Shown here one piece after another: positions 36,338 to 46,421 of a stretch of DNA of 64,000 nt. Source of the DNA: Sporolactobacillus shoreicorticis. Lineage in GTDB: Bacteria; Bacillota; Bacilli; Bacillales; Sporolactobacillaceae. Under the pieces are notes generated by a model. It searched no databases, was not told the origin of the DNA, and saw only the letters and a program-made list of their open reading frames with translations. The stretch spans positions 1-64,000 of the forward strand of contig NZ_JAMXWM010000010.1 in assembly GCF_024125445.1 (NCBI RefSeq). The letters are read 5' to 3'. Position numbers and translations under genes: made by a program. Within the stretch, counting starts at the first letter, position 1, and each line of letters starts with the position of its first letter.

Positions 36338-36643
36338 TTATTTCGCTTCTTCAGGTTTACGTTCGTCTTTAATCGTCATGAAGCGGAGTACATCTTCATT
36401 GATTTTGACCAAACGATCAAATTCATTGATGGCTTCGCTGCCTGCGGTTACGTACAGAACAACATAGACACCGGTACTCAAGTCATTGATTTCATAGGCT
36501 AAACGTCGTTTGCCCATTTCTTTGACTTCGTTGATTTCGGCGCCGTTATCCGTCAGAATGGAAGCCAGTTTTTCCTTAACGGCTTTTTCCTGTTCTTCTT
36601 CCAGATCCGGACGGAGGATGTACATAATTTCATATTTGCGCAC
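36338..36643 (-). CDS. rpsF: ribosomal protein bS6
   Basis: Small-subunit platform protein, partner of bS18. 101 residues beginning [17 protein letters not shown]. The GTG at 36643 is 9 bases from GGAGG, whereas the ATG two codons upstream is only 3 bases away, so GTG is the start. Contains [12 protein letters not shown] and the RNA-binding face. First gene of the operon; the leader contains a hairpin that may bind S6:S18. Confidence 0.97.
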   Translation of the reverse strand: MRKYEIMYILRPDLEEEQEKAVKEKLASILTDNGAEINEVKEMGKRRLAYEINDLSTGVYVVLYVTAGSEAINEFDRLVKINEDVLRFMTIKDERKPEEAK

Positions 36644-36659
36644 AATCATTCACCTCCCC

Positions 36660-36690
36660 TTGGACTAAGCGGCTCCATTAAAGGAGCAGA
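36660..36690 (-). promoter_or_regulatory. possible S6:S18-binding leader hairpin
   Basis: On the minus strand the leader contains GCTCC-TTTAAT-GGAGC followed by CGCTTAG, so a CCG lies at the base of a short hairpin just before the ribosome site. Many bacteria autoregulate rpsF through an S6:S18 motif with a bulged CCG. The match is by eye only. Confidence 0.4.
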
Positions 36691-36713
36691 GAGCAAGTTT
36701 ACTCACTCATAGA

Positions 36714-36742
36714 TCAATATAATAGCATAAATTACCTGTCAA
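36714..36742 (-). promoter_or_regulatory. rpsF operon promoter
   Basis: On the minus strand TTGACA (36737-36742) is followed after 17 bases by TATTGA (36714-36719), with an overlapping TATATT. It is placed to serve rpsF-ssb-rpsR. Confidence 0.5.
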
Positions 36743-36766
36743 TACAAGTTATTTTCAAATTCATTG

Positions 36767-37867
36767 TCAAACGTTGAAACGAAAGTTAACAATATCGCCA
36801 TCCTGCATCACATAATCTTTCCCTTCAAGGCGCAGCCGTCCCTTCTCTTTCGCCGCAGATTCCGAACCGGCCGCAATAAGATCTCCATAAGAAACAATTT
36901 CAGCCCGAATAAAGCCGCGTTCGAAATCCGAATGAATGATACCAGCTGCCTGCGGTGCCTTTGTTCCTTTACGGAATGTCCAAGCTCGTACTTCTTTTTC
37001 TCCTGCTGTAAAATACGTCGCCAGACCGAGCAGATCATAGGCTTTGGCAATCAGTCGATCAAGGCCGGAAGAATCTAGTCCTAACTCCTCAAGAAACACC
37101 TTTTTTTCTTCTCCTTCAAGCTCGGCAATTTCAGATTCGATCCGTGCTGAAATAACGACAACCTCTGCCCCGTCCTTTTCAGCAAATTCTTTTACCGCCT
37201 GTACATATGGATTTTCATCTGGTGCGGCTACATCATCTTCCGAAGTATTGGCAACATACAGTACAGGCTTTTTCGTCAGAAAGTTAAAAGCCTTGATCGC
37301 TGCTTCCTCATCCTCAGTCAGAGCAACATGTCTTGCCGGTTTGCCTGCTTCAAATGCATCTTTTAGCTTTGTCAGCGCAGAAAATTCAACGATTGACGCC
37401 TTGTCTTTCTGCTTCGCTAATTTTTCCACACGATCAATCCGTTTATTCACCTGCTCCATATCTGATAAAACTAATTCAAGATTAATGGTTTCAATATCAT
37501 CGATCGGATCAATTTTTCCGGACACATGAGTGATATTCTTGTCTTCGAAACAGCGCACAACATGAGAAATCGCATCCACTTGACGGATGTTTGCCAGAAA
37601 TTGATTGCCAAGCCCTTCACCTTTACTCGCGCCTTTTACCAATCCGGCAATATCCGTGAATTCAAAAGTTGTTGGAATGGTTTTCTTTGGGTGATACATC
37701 TCAGTTAATTTATCGAGACGTTCATCCGGTACGCTGACGATTCCGACATTGGGTTCAATGGTGCAGAATGGATAGTTGGCCATCTCTGCACCGGCCTGTG
37801 TGATTGCATTAAACAATGTTGATTTGCCGACATTGGGCAAACCGACAATACCTGTAGTCAAGCTCAT
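36767..37867 (-). CDS. ychF: YchF/OLA1-family P-loop ATPase
   Basis: Obg-related protein that prefers ATP and binds ribosomes, implicated in stress response. G1 GLPNVGKSTLFNAIT, G3 DIAGLVKGASKGEGLGNQFL, NxxE in place of the GTP-specific NKxD (NTSE), a coiled-coil insert (about 130-200) and a C-terminal TGS domain (LDLLIAK region, then EKGRLRLEGKDYVMQDGDIV). 366 residues, full length. It lies 64 bases downstream of the DUF951 gene on the same strand. Confidence 0.97.
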   Translation of the reverse strand: MSLTTGIVGLPNVGKSTLFNAITQAGAEMANYPFCTIEPNVGIVSVPDERLDKLTEMYHPKKTIPTTFEFTDIAGLVKGASKGEGLGNQFLANIRQVDAISHVVRCFEDKNITHVSGKIDPIDDIETINLELVLSDMEQVNKRIDRVEKLAKQKDKASIVEFSALTKLKDAFEAGKPARHVALTEDEEAAIKAFNFLTKKPVLYVANTSEDDVAAPDENPYVQAVKEFAEKDGAEVVVISARIESEIAELEGEEKKVFLEELGLDSSGLDRLIAKAYDLLGLATYFTAGEKEVRAWTFRKGTKAPQAAGIIHSDFERGFIRAEIVSYGDLIAAGSESAAKEKGRLRLEGKDYVMQDGDIVNFRFNV

Positions 37868-37930
37868 TTACCTTCAACCCCCTGGGTTTTTCTTACCATT
37901 TTAAGAAAGAAGCCGTTTGTCGCCTTCCTA

Positions 37931-38152
37931 TCACATTTCATTGTTCTCCGCCTTGGAGCCATGCTCAAGAATCTTCTTAACTTTGCGTTGAAATTCGCTT
38001 CGCGGCATCATGACGCTGTGCCCGCAGCCAAGACACTTGATACGAATATCCGCACCCATGCGTATGATCTTCCATTGATTTTCACCGCATGGATGAGATT
38101 TCTTCATTGCCACAACATCATTCAGATCGAAACTGATACGAGGATTCGGCAT
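37931..38152 (-). CDS. DUF951 small protein (YyzM-like)
   Basis: A 73-residue protein beginning MPNPRISFDLNDVVAMKKSH. GGAGG lies before the ATG at 38152; the longer frame has no ribosome site. The family pattern HPCGENQWKIIRMGADIRI then KCLGCGHSVMMPR, with a Cys-x2-Cys and an upstream Cys, suggests a small metal or nucleic-acid binding domain. It is conserved next to ychF in Bacillales. Function unknown. Confidence 0.9.
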   Translation of the reverse strand: MPNPRISFDLNDVVAMKKSHPCGENQWKIIRMGADIRIKCLGCGHSVMMPRSEFQRKVKKILEHGSKAENNEM

Positions 38153-38234
38153 CGTCCTTCCTCCAATATTTAGAATTTCTCTAACGGTACCAAAAATCAC
38201 TTTTTATCATAGATCGAATAGTAAATCTATGTTG

Positions 38235-39617
38235 TTAAAAAGCGGTTTTATTTTTAAGAAACGCAGAAAGTTCATTGATCGACAAGCGCACCTGATCCAT
38301 CGTATCACGATCGCGCACGGTTACTTTTCCGTCGGTCTTCGAATCAAAGTCATAGGTGATACAGAACGGCGTACCAATTTCATCCTGACGTCGGTACCGT
38401 TTGCCGATCGAACCGGTTTCATCATAGTCAACCATGTAATCTTTCGCGAGTTCTCGGTAAATAGCCATCGCTTCTTCACCTAATTTCTTAGAAAGCGGAA
38501 GAATCGCTGCTTTATAGGGTGCCAATGCCGGATGGAAGTGAAGCACGGTTCGTGTATCTTTTTCACTGATCTTCTCTTCTTCATAAGCTTCGGCTAAGAA
38601 TGCGAGAGTCACTCGGTCGGCACCAAGCGAAGGCTCAATAACATAAGGAATATAGCGTTCATTATTGTTCTGATCAATGTACTGAAGATCCTGTCCGGAA
38701 ACTTCCATATGACGGCGAAGATCATAGTCAGTACGTGAGGACAAACTGGACAACTCGCCCCATCCGAATGGAAATAAATATTCAATATCGGTCGTTGCGT
38801 TGCTGTAGTGAGGTAGTTCTTCTTTTTCATGATCGCGCAGACGAAGATTTTCTTCTTTTACATTCAGTGATTTCAGCCATTCATAGCCAAATGTGCGCCA
38901 AAATTGAAACCATTTTCCATCTTCGCCTGGTTTGCAGAAAAATTCCAGTTCAAGCTGTTCAAATTCTCTCGTCCTGAATGTAAAGTTACCCGGCGTAATT
39001 TCATTTCTGAATGATTTACCTATCTGACCGATGCCAAACGGAATTTTTTTACGCATCGTCCGCTGTACATTTTTAAAGTTGACGAAAATGCCTTGCGCTG
39101 TTTCCGGTCGAAGAAAAATTTCATCTTTAGCTGTTTCTGTCACGCCCTGATACGTTTTGAACATGAGATTAAACTGGCGAATGGTCGTGAACTCATGCTC
39201 ACCGCATTCCGGACAGGGAATATGGTGATCTTCGATAAGCTGCTGCATCGTTTCAAAAGTCAGTCCATCTACCGGTCCGGGAAGTTCTGCCTGAGGAATA
39301 TTGCTTTCAATCAGCTTATCCGCACGGAAACGAGACTTGCATTTCTTACAATCAATCATTGGATCGTTAAAGTTCGTGATGTGTCCCGAAGCCTCCCATG
39401 TTTTTGGATTCATTAGAATTGCAGCGTCGAGCCCTACATTATAAGGCGATTCCTGAACAAATTTTTTCCACCATGCTTTTTTAACATTATTTTTCAATTC
39501 TACACCGATTGGACCGTAATCCCACGTATTAGCCAATCCGCCGTATATTTCCGATCCCGGGAAGATAATCCCCCTTTGTTTCGCCAAGTTCACAACCTGT
39601 TCCATTGTTTTGCTCAT
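38235..39617 (-). CDS. glyQS: glycyl-tRNA synthetase, single-chain class II
   Basis: Charges tRNA-Gly. This is the alpha2, archaeal/eukaryotic-like form, not the glyQ/glyS tetramer. Class II motifs: [10 protein letters not shown] at the N-terminus, motif 2 around [22 protein letters not shown], motif 3 near [15 protein letters not shown], and the C-terminal anticodon domain. A four-Cys zinc-like site (CKKCKSR, then CPECGEH) lies in the insertion. ATG 39617 behind GGAGC gives 460 residues; the open frame beyond it is T-box leader. Expression is set by the glycine T-box upstream. Confidence 0.96.
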   Translation of the reverse strand: MSKTMEQVVNLAKQRGIIFPGSEIYGGLANTWDYGPIGVELKNNVKKAWWKKFVQESPYNVGLDAAILMNPKTWEASGHITNFNDPMIDCKKCKSRFRADKLIESNIPQAELPGPVDGLTFETMQQLIEDHHIPCPECGEHEFTTIRQFNLMFKTYQGVTETAKDEIFLRPETAQGIFVNFKNVQRTMRKKIPFGIGQIGKSFRNEITPGNFTFRTREFEQLELEFFCKPGEDGKWFQFWRTFGYEWLKSLNVKEENLRLRDHEKEELPHYSNATTDIEYLFPFGWGELSSLSSRTDYDLRRHMEVSGQDLQYIDQNNNERYIPYVIEPSLGADRVTLAFLAEAYEEEKISEKDTRTVLHFHPALAPYKAAILPLSKKLGEEAMAIYRELAKDYMVDYDETGSIGKRYRRQDEIGTPFCITYDFDSKTDGKVTVRDRDTMDQVRLSINELSAFLKNKTAF

Positions 39618-39639
39618 ATCTTTTGCTCCTTTAACAAAA

Positions 39640-39885
39640 TAAAATAAGCTTTCATCCACTAGGCTCCTGCCTAGGGACGAAAGCTTTTGTTTGCTCACGC
39701 GGTTCCACCCTAATTGATGCGACTGAATCGCACCCACTTGATCATGCAATGGCTCAGAAACGCCTTCCTCACCCGCGGCAATCAGGCTCCCACTCTCCCT
39801 GAATCGCTTCTTGCAGCTGCAATGAGTACTCCTTTCCTTCATCGCCTGACTATCACTTTATTTTAAGCTGGCTTTTCTGATACAT
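39640..39885 (-). promoter_or_regulatory. glycine T-box riboswitch leader
   Basis: The minus-strand leader contains the T-box core AGGGTGGAACCGCG (39700-39713). It is followed by a terminator whose stem AAGCTTTC.../...GAAAGCTT carries a CCTAGGC/GCCTAG inner helix (39644-39690) and a T-rich tail. A GGC glycine specifier lies in stem I (GAAGGCGTT, near 39764). Uncharged tRNA-Gly pairs with the core and favours antitermination. A promoter with -10 TATACT is at 39886-39891. Confidence 0.92.
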
Positions 39886-40055
39886 AGTATATCCTATTTC
39901 TTATGAAAAAGACAGATTTTTAGCATGCCATACCAATAATAAAATTTATTTGCTTCAATTGTTCAGCCTGTCACACCTCACCAGACTTTTTTGCCCATCA
40001 AATGTATAAGAATCCTTTATCATTCATATACTGTTGATACTTGGGAGGCGAATCT

Positions 40056-40661
40056 ATGAATCTAAAATTCGAGCAGGGATTGGGACAAAAAATCATAGCG
40101 CAAGTTCATTATCAGGATCACAGCAATCACCATGCACTTATTCAAGCCATACGTCACTCGTTACCGGAAATCGGCACTTCGCCCATCGTTGTTGTTTGTA
40201 TCGGTACAGACCGCTCAACCGGTGATGCTCTCGGTCCCCTTGTCGGCTCCTATCTTGAGCGCCATCATCTGGCAGATACCTCAGTTTACGGAACCTTGGA
40301 AAAACCGGTACATGCTATGAATTTGCAGGAAACACTTGCTCTGATTAATGCCTCTCATGAAAATCCATTTATTATCGGCATTGATGCTTGTCTTGGAAGG
40401 CAAAAAAACATTGGCAAAATTAATATAGCAGAAGGTCCGGTCTTACCGGGAGCAGGAGTTAAAAAAGAGCTTATTCCTGTCGGTGATATGAACATCACTG
40501 GTGTTGTCAACATCAGCGGTTTCATGGAATACTCTGTTCTTCAAAATACACGTCTTCATATCGTGATGCGTTTATCTCAAGTCATTGGACAATGCCTCAG
40601 CGCTGCTCTCCTTTCACGTAGAAAAGGGCGATTATTATCAAAACTGTTTCTAATGGATTAA
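40056..40661 (+). CDS. yyaC: YyaC, GPR-like sporulation protein (DUF1256)
   Basis: A 201-residue protein related to the spore germination protease fold. Family blocks CIGTDRSTGDALGPLVG, VYGTLEKPVHAMNL, IIGIDACLGR and GPVLPGAGVKKELIPVGD are intact. In Bacillus it is sporulation-expressed with no defined substrate. GGGAGG lies before the ATG at 40056. It stands alone between the divergent glyQS T-box and spo0J. Its presence supports an endospore former. Confidence 0.93.
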   Translation: MNLKFEQGLGQKIIAQVHYQDHSNHHALIQAIRHSLPEIGTSPIVVVCIGTDRSTGDALGPLVGSYLERHHLADTSVYGTLEKPVHAMNLQETLALINASHENPFIIGIDACLGRQKNIGKINIAEGPVLPGAGVKKELIPVGDMNITGVVNISGFMEYSVLQNTRLHIVMRLSQVIGQCLSAALLSRRKGRLLSKLFLMD

Positions 40662-40830
40662 AACTGCTGAGTTTATTTTGAGGACCATGAAAAATACGCA
40701 GGATGGCAGTAATAACGAGGACAGATTATCATCAGGATGCAGAATATCCGACTATTTTCTGAAGTTTTACAGGTAATGCTCTATAAGTTTTGACCATTTA
40801 CTAACTATGAGATAAAACTTGCGATAAAAA

Positions 40831-40853
40831 AAGAAAAACGGCTGTTTAGAGTC
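40831..40853 (-). terminator. terminator of soj-spo0J
   Basis: ACGACT / AGCCGT hairpin followed on the minus strand by TTTTCTTTTTTT, overlapping the spo0J stop. Confidence 0.65.
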
Positions 40854-41706
40854 GTCCTTCCATAATATCAATCAATCGATATAAGTCCTCTGCAGAGTAG
40901 TAATCCAATTCAATTTTGCCTTTTCCTTTTTTTAAGCTCGGTTTTATTTTTACTGCCGTACCATATTTTTCTCTTAATCCAAATACACGATCTTTTAACT
41001 CTACCGGCATTACCCACTGTTTCTTTTTCGATGTTTCACGTGGAACATGGTGATTGAGCTGCTGGATGAGTGCTTCAAGCTGACGAACATTCATCTGCTC
41101 TTTGATGACTTTATCAACAAGCGGTGCCATTTGCTTTTTATCCTTTAAACCAGCAAGTGCCCGTCCATGTCCCATTGAAAGTTTTCCCTGCTCCATCAAG
41201 GCAGCAACCGCTGAATCAAGCTGCAATAGTCGTAAGTGATTTGTAATATGAGGTCTGCTTTTCCCAAGTTTTTTTGCCAACTCTTCTTGGGTCAAGTGCA
41301 GCCCATCCATCAATTTCTTGTAGGCCTCAGCTTCCTCAATCGGATTAAGGTTCTCGCGCTGAAGATTTTCAATTAACGCGATTTGCATCATTGCTTCATC
41401 GGACAGTTCTTTGACGACGACAGGTACGGTTTCCATTTTAGCTTGTTTCGCCGCTCGGAATCGCCGTTCGCCGACGACAATATCATAGCCCTTGATACTT
41501 TTTCGAACAACAAGCGGCTGAATAATTCCATGTTCTTTGATTGAGCTTGCAAGCTCGTCCAAAGCCTGTTGATCAAACTTTTTCCTTGGCTGATAGGGAT
41601 TGGGACGCAGTTCATTTAACTTTACATGTTCGACCGCGTTATCTATTTCTTCATTAAACGCTGTAGGAAAGAAAGCGTCCAACCCTCTTCCTAATGCTTT
41701 AGGCAT
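40846..41706 (-). CDS. spo0J: chromosome-partitioning protein Spo0J (ParB)
   Basis: CTP-dependent sliding clamp that loads at parS, recruits SMC and stimulates Soj. 286 residues: N-terminal ParB/Srx CTPase with VVGERRFRAAK (GERRFRA motif), a helix-turn-helix (TQEELAKKLGKSRPHITNHLRLL) and a C-terminal dimer domain. The start overlaps the soj stop by 8 bases. A parS site is inside this gene at 41032-41047, as in Bacillus. Confidence 0.97.
   Translation of the reverse strand: MPKALGRGLDAFFPTAFNEEIDNAVEHVKLNELRPNPYQPRKKFDQQALDELASSIKEHGIIQPLVVRKSIKGYDIVVGERRFRAAKQAKMETVPVVVKELSDEAMMQIALIENLQRENLNPIEEAEAYKKLMDGLHLTQEELAKKLGKSRPHITNHLRLLQLDSAVAALMEQGKLSMGHGRALAGLKDKKQMAPLVDKVIKEQMNVRQLEALIQQLNHHVPRETSKKKQWVMPVELKDRVFGLREKYGTAVKIKPSLKKGKGKIELDYYSAEDLYRLIDIMEGRL
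41032..41047. promoter_or_regulatory. parS site within spo0J
   Basis: TGTTTCACGTGGAACA, whose inverse complement TGTTCCACGTGAAACA is a known parS variant. Spo0J nucleates here. Confidence 0.92.
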
Positions 41707-42460
41707 TCGTTATCACTTCCCTCGCGAAGTCTAAGTACACTTCGGCCCCTTTTGATCTGGAATCATACATTATGATTGGCTGTCCGTGGCTTGGTGCTTC
41801 GCTCAATCGTACATTGCGCGGAATAATTGTTTTAAACACGCGATCCTGAAAGTATTTTTTAACTTCCTGAATAACCTGCAGTCCAAGATTGGTTCTCGCA
41901 TCAAGCATTGTCAGCAGGACGCCTTCAATTGCAAGATGATGATTCAAATGTTTCTGGACAAGACGAACTGTGTTCAGTAGCTGACTCAGTCCCTCAAGCG
42001 CATAATACTCGCATTGTACCGGAATGATTACGGCATCAGCAGCCGTTAATGCATTAATTGTTAACAGTCCAAGTGACGGCGGACAATCAATGACTATGTA
42101 ATCATATGTATCTTTCACCTTTTCGATGGCGTGTTTTAAGCGAATTTCTCTCGATATCGTTGATACCAGTTCAATTTCCGCACCCGCCAGTTGAATAGCT
42201 GAAGGAACAACATCAAGGTTTTCAATTGCAGAGCTATGAATCACTTTTGAAATCTCAACCTCGTCTACGAGAACATCGTATATACATTCATCAACATCAC
42301 CTTTGTCCACACCTGAGCCGCTCGTTGCATTTCCTTGGGGGTCAATATCAATCATTAATACCTTGCAGCCTAATGTAGCCATGCAGGCACTGAGATTAAC
42401 CGCTGTCGTTGTTTTTCCGACACCGCCTTTTTGGTTGGCAATTGCCAATGTTTTACTCAC
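41699..42460 (-). CDS. soj: chromosome-partitioning ATPase Soj (ParA)
   Basis: Walker-type ATPase that moves origins with Spo0J and regulates DnaA. The deviant Walker A KGGVGKTTT, DIDPQGNATSGSG and DCPPSLGLLT are intact. I use the GTG at 42460 (MSKTLAIANQKGG), giving 253 residues as in Bacillus; the open frame extends six codons further to a TTG. A 330-base gap upstream of it, after noc, carries its promoter. Confidence 0.97.
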   Translation of the reverse strand: MSKTLAIANQKGGVGKTTTAVNLSACMATLGCKVLMIDIDPQGNATSGSGVDKGDVDECIYDVLVDEVEISKVIHSSAIENLDVVPSAIQLAGAEIELVSTISREIRLKHAIEKVKDTYDYIVIDCPPSLGLLTINALTAADAVIIPVQCEYYALEGLSQLLNTVRLVQKHLNHHLAIEGVLLTMLDARTNLGLQVIQEVKKYFQDRVFKTIIPRNVRLSEAPSHGQPIIMYDSRSKGAEVYLDFAREVITNA

Positions 42461-42730
42461 ACTTCCACCTACTCTCAATCTTCAATCGCTACACTTTATT
42501 TTATCATGAATTTATTCAATCAGGGTGGTGTTACACGAATTTAACCATTAGAAACTCTGTTTCGGCACTATTTTAAAGAAAGTCATCTCCAGAAAAGCAT
42601 CAACCTATGAAAAAATGTTTGATCTTTTACCAAAGTTTTTATACTAAAATGCTCCAAATCCTGATCATTTCGTGTTTGCCCTTTTGAAATTTTCCTCCAG
42701 CCAATCCTGAATAAAATCACTTAATTTATA

Positions 42731-42776
42731 AAAAGAGCGCTCCTCAGTCACGAGCAGACTTTGGGAACGCTCTCTG
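42731..42776 (-). terminator. terminator of noc
   Basis: AGAGCGTTCC / GGAGCGCTCT, a 10-pair stem with a long loop, followed by TTTTTAT on the minus strand just after the noc stop. Confidence 0.7.
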
Positions 42777-42788
42777 GTTAACCATTGC

Positions 42789-43658
42789 TTATTTTTTCTT
42801 AGGAATACGTATAGTAAATTGATAATAGTCGCCCATATCTTGTTCTTGTGTATCAATATCCAGTCCGGAATCAGTAACCATATGAACAGATTGTCTTATC
42901 GTATTCACCGCAATTCTTGAATCCCTGCTCATCGAAAAGCGCCTGTTTTTTTTATTATCATCTACTTTATTATCCGCTTTTTCCAGGTAATGCTTCACTT
43001 TTGCTTCAGTCTGTTTTACATTCAGCTGTTTTGCTAAAATTTCCTCAAGCATTTTTTCCTGTATGAATGGATCTCTGAGAATAATTAATGCGCGCGCATG
43101 ACGTTCAGAAATCTTCTTTTTCAAAATGGCACTTTGAACAGATGACGGTAATTTTAATAATCGCAGCTTATTCGCAATGGTTGACTGTCCCCTACCCAAT
43201 TTGGCCGCTAAACTTTCCTGGGTTAATCCATGAATATCAATGAGACGTGCATAAGCCATTGCTTCTTCAATCGCTGTCAATTCTTCTCGCTGTAAATTTT
43301 CAATTAATGCGATTGAAGCCGATTGATCGTCATTTAAGGACTTAATAATTGCGGGAATCGTTTCCCAACCGAGAGATGAAACTGCCCTCCAGCGGCGCTC
43401 ACCAGCAATTATTTCGTACTTATCTCCCGTGGGTCGGAGCACAATCGGTTGAATCACTCCATGTTCTTCGATTGTAGTTGCTAATTCATGGATTTTTTCT
43501 TCATCAAAGACAGAGCGCGGTTGATACTGATTCGGGATGATTAACGAAACCTTAATTTCTTGAACCCGCGCTTGTTCAAGCTCTTGTTCTGCATCCAGAG
43601 CTGCTGCTGTCTCCTCTTGCGCGTTGTGATTGAAAATCTTTGAGAAATGATTTTTCAT
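42789..43658 (-). CDS. noc: nucleoid occlusion protein Noc
   Basis: ParB paralogue that binds Noc sites over the chromosome and membrane to block division across DNA. 289 residues from ATG 43658 (MKNHFSKIFNHNAQEE). The amphipathic N-terminus is a membrane-targeting helix in Noc. The CTPase domain has IIAGERRWRA and the helix-turn-helix TQESLAAKLGRGQSTIANKL. Its position beside rsmG, away from soj-spo0J by a gap, and its N-terminus favour Noc over a second ParB. Start has GGTGG upstream. Confidence 0.93.
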   Translation of the reverse strand: MKNHFSKIFNHNAQEETAAALDAEQELEQARVQEIKVSLIIPNQYQPRSVFDEEKIHELATTIEEHGVIQPIVLRPTGDKYEIIAGERRWRAVSSLGWETIPAIIKSLNDDQSASIALIENLQREELTAIEEAMAYARLIDIHGLTQESLAAKLGRGQSTIANKLRLLKLPSSVQSAILKKKISERHARALIILRDPFIQEKMLEEILAKQLNVKQTEAKVKHYLEKADNKVDDNKKNRRFSMSRDSRIAVNTIRQSVHMVTDSGLDIDTQEQDMGDYYQFTIRIPKKK

Positions 43659-43725
43659 GCTCGCACCACCACCTTTGCTCTCTGACTTTACTATTCTCCC
43701 CGCAAACAGCAATTCCTGCTACCGA

Positions 43726-43741
43726 TGTTTCACGTGGAACA
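43726..43741. promoter_or_regulatory. parS site between noc and rsmG
   Basis: TGTTTCACGTGGAACA, identical to the copy inside spo0J, located right before the rsmG stop region and upstream of noc. Confidence 0.92.
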
Positions 43742-43742
43742 A

Positions 43743-44450
43743 TTAAAGTGGGTCTTTCATTGGAATGCCAGGTTTTCTCGGGTATTTTTTTGCCGTGGAT
43801 GAAATTTTATCAATGCGCACCAGAAATCTCTTTCCATTATTATCCGGAAGATCAAGTGAGACAACACGACTTATTTGCCCGCCCAATTGCTTTATTGCGT
43901 TTTCCGCTTGTTGAACCTCGTCCTCCGCATTACTGCCCTTAAGCGCAACAAACATTCCTCCGAGATGTACCAGTGGTAAACAGTACTCTGAAAGCACAGC
44001 CAACTTGGCGACCGCTCGCGCAGTCACAAGATCAAAATTTTCACGAATGCCTGATTTTCGGGCAAAAGTCTCCGCACGGTCATGGCAGAGTGTTACATAA
44101 TTCAAGCCTAGCTTTTCCACAACTGCTTGCAGAAAGGTTAATCTTTTTTGAAGCGAATCAACAATGGTCAACCTAAGAGTTGGAAACAGAATTTTCATAG
44201 GAATTCCAGGAAAGCCCGCACCGGACCCGACATCGCAAAGTGTTTGCGCCTTTTGAACTGAAAAATAAAAGCAAGGGGTCAGAGAATCGAAAAAATGTTT
44301 AATTATGACCTCTTTCGGCTGCGTTATTGCTGTTAAATTCATCTTTTTATTCCATTCAATCAGCATCTCATAATAAAGTTGGAATTGATGTCTCTGTATC
44401 TCGTTTAAATGAATGTTTTTTTCGCTCAGCAATTTTTCTAAAAAATCCAT
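43743..44450 (-). CDS. rsmG: 16S rRNA 7-methylguanosine methyltransferase
   Basis: Methylates G527 of 16S rRNA; loss gives low-level streptomycin resistance. 235 residues with the SAM-binding CDVGSGAGFPGIPMKI, VDSLQKRLTFL and ARAVAKLAVLSEYCLPL. GGAGG lies before the ATG. It follows mnmG by 19 bases, the usual mnmE-mnmG-rsmG order. Confidence 0.97.
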   Translation of the reverse strand: MDFLEKLLSEKNIHLNEIQRHQFQLYYEMLIEWNKKMNLTAITQPKEVIIKHFFDSLTPCFYFSVQKAQTLCDVGSGAGFPGIPMKILFPTLRLTIVDSLQKRLTFLQAVVEKLGLNYVTLCHDRAETFARKSGIRENFDLVTARAVAKLAVLSEYCLPLVHLGGMFVALKGSNAEDEVQQAENAIKQLGGQISRVVSLDLPDNNGKRFLVRIDKISSTAKKYPRKPGIPMKDPL

Positions 44451-44469
44451 AAGATCCTCCTACAAATGA

Positions 44470-46359
44470 TCAACCTGTTCGCCTCGCTAATCTGCCCTCT
44501 TCCAGATAGACAAGCAAAATTGCGATATCGCTTGGATTGACACCGGACACACGTGACGCCTGTCCTACGGATATCGGTCGTACTTTCGCTAACTTCTGTC
44601 GTGCTTCTGTAGCAATACCATCAATTTTGTCGTAGTTCAAATCTTGAGGTATCTTCTTCTTCTCCATCCGTTTCATCTTTTCAACTTGCTGCAATTGCTT
44701 AGTAATATAACCTTCATACTTCACCTGAATCTCAACCTGCTCACCCACTTCCGGAGGAATTTCACCGTGCTCCGGAAGAAGAACGGCTACATCTTGATAG
44801 GATAATTCAGGTCTTTTCAGCAAGCGATCGGCTTTCATCGGTTCCCTAAGCGGTGCAGCCCCCTTAGTCTTAAATAATTCATCTGCCAGCTCCGATGGCT
44901 TGATTGTCGTTACGGCAAAATAGTTCCGTTCTTGTTCGATAAGTTTCTTTTTAACCATAAAGCGTTCATAACGTTCTTCCGTTATCAAGCCGATATCATA
45001 CCCAATTTCCGTCAATCGCAGATCTGCGTTATCATGTCGAAGCAGCAGACGATATTCAGCTCGAGAAGTAAGCAAGCGGTAAGGTTCTTTTGTTCCCTTT
45101 GTTACCAAATCGTCAATCAATACACCGATATATGCTTCAGAGCGATCAAGAATCAGCGGCTCTTTGCCAAGCGCTTTTCTTGCCGCATTAATCCCGCCCA
45201 TAAGTCCTTGCCCGGCAGCTTCCTCATATCCGGAAGTACCGTTAATTTGCCCTGCAGTAAACAGACCACTGACTTTTTTTGTTTCCAGTGATGGCCATAG
45301 CTGCGTCGGCACAATCGCATCATATTCAATTGCATAGCCCGGCCGCATCATTTCAGCTTTTTCAAGTCCGGGAATGGTCGCGAGCATTTTTCTTTGAATT
45401 TCCTCCGGCATACTTGTCGATAAACCGTCCACATAGACCTCCTTTGTTGCCCTTCCTTCCGGCTCAAGAAACAGTTGATGTCGATTTTTATCGTTAAATC
45501 GAACAATCTTTGTTTCAATCGATGGGCAGTATCGGGGACCCGTTCCAACAATTGCTCCGGAGAAAATCGGCGAACGATCCAAGTTTTCCTGAATAACCTT
45601 ATGTGTCGCTAAATTCGTGTACGTCAGCCAGCAAGGAATTTGTTCTTTAATAAATTCCTTTGTCTCATAGGAAAAAGCAAGCGGCGCTTCATCGCCCGGC
45701 TGGATCTCCGTTTTGGAATAGTCGACCGTCCGTCCGTTCACCCGAGGCGGCGTTCCGGTTTTAAAGCGCACAAGATCAAATCCGAGCTCCTTCAGATGAT
45801 CGGATAATTTAACCGAAGCCTGCATGTTGTTCGGTCCGCTCTCGTACTGCAGTTCACCGATAATAATTTTTCCTTTCAAATAAACGCCTGTTGTTAAAAC
45901 AACAGCTTTCGCTCGATAGGTTGCTCCCGTTGCGACAATCACACCTTTGCAGACACCGTCTTCCACGAGCAGACGATCGACCATGCATTGTCTGAGCGTT
46001 AGATTGTCCGTTTCTTCAATGGTCTCTTTCATTGCCCGTTGATAGAGTTGTTTATCCGCTTGTGCTCTCAATGCACGAACAGCAGGACCCTTCCGTGTAT
46101 TCAGCATCCTCATTTGAATATAGGTCTTATCAATATTATGCCCCATCTCACCGCCGAGCGCATCAATCTCGCGAACAACCACTCCCTTTGCAGGGCCGCC
46201 GACTGACGGATTGCATGGCATGAAAGCCACACCTTCCAAACTGATCGTCAACATCAGTGTCTTCGCACCGATTCGCGCAGACGCAAGTCCGGCCTCAACT
46301 CCGGCATGTCCGGCACCCACAACAATCACATCGTAGGTACCGGCCTCATAAGCTTTCAT
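44470..46359 (-). CDS. mnmG: tRNA uridine-34 modification enzyme MnmG
   Basis: FAD enzyme that, with MnmE, adds carboxymethylaminomethyl to U34 of tRNA. 629 residues. FAD fold [18 protein letters not shown], catalytic region [14 protein letters not shown] (Cys), [27 protein letters not shown] and C-terminal [16 protein letters not shown] that contacts MnmE. GGAGG precedes the ATG. Located 62 bases downstream of mnmE. Confidence 0.97.
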   Translation of the reverse strand: MKAYEAGTYDVIVVGAGHAGVEAGLASARIGAKTLMLTISLEGVAFMPCNPSVGGPAKGVVVREIDALGGEMGHNIDKTYIQMRMLNTRKGPAVRALRAQADKQLYQRAMKETIEETDNLTLRQCMVDRLLVEDGVCKGVIVATGATYRAKAVVLTTGVYLKGKIIIGELQYESGPNNMQASVKLSDHLKELGFDLVRFKTGTPPRVNGRTVDYSKTEIQPGDEAPLAFSYETKEFIKEQIPCWLTYTNLATHKVIQENLDRSPIFSGAIVGTGPRYCPSIETKIVRFNDKNRHQLFLEPEGRATKEVYVDGLSTSMPEEIQRKMLATIPGLEKAEMMRPGYAIEYDAIVPTQLWPSLETKKVSGLFTAGQINGTSGYEEAAGQGLMGGINAARKALGKEPLILDRSEAYIGVLIDDLVTKGTKEPYRLLTSRAEYRLLLRHDNADLRLTEIGYDIGLITEERYERFMVKKKLIEQERNYFAVTTIKPSELADELFKTKGAAPLREPMKADRLLKRPELSYQDVAVLLPEHGEIPPEVGEQVEIQVKYEGYITKQLQQVEKMKRMEKKKIPQDLNYDKIDGIATEARQKLAKVRPISVGQASRVSGVNPSDIAILLVYLEEGRLARRTG

Positions 46360-46421
46360 TTCTGATCCTCCATTCTCCTTCGTTTATAGTAACCTCGTTC
46401 TATTTAAACCTGCATCGCAGT

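Noticed and set aside
38235-39842. glyQS extended to 535 residues
   Set aside because: The first 75 codons are the T-box leader; the family start MSKTMEQV at 39617 has its own ribosome site.
42665-42856. 63-residue frame across the noc 3' end
   Set aside because: Overlaps noc and its terminator; the tail SFYKLSDFIQDWLEENF looks protein-like but the start would lie in the terminator stem.
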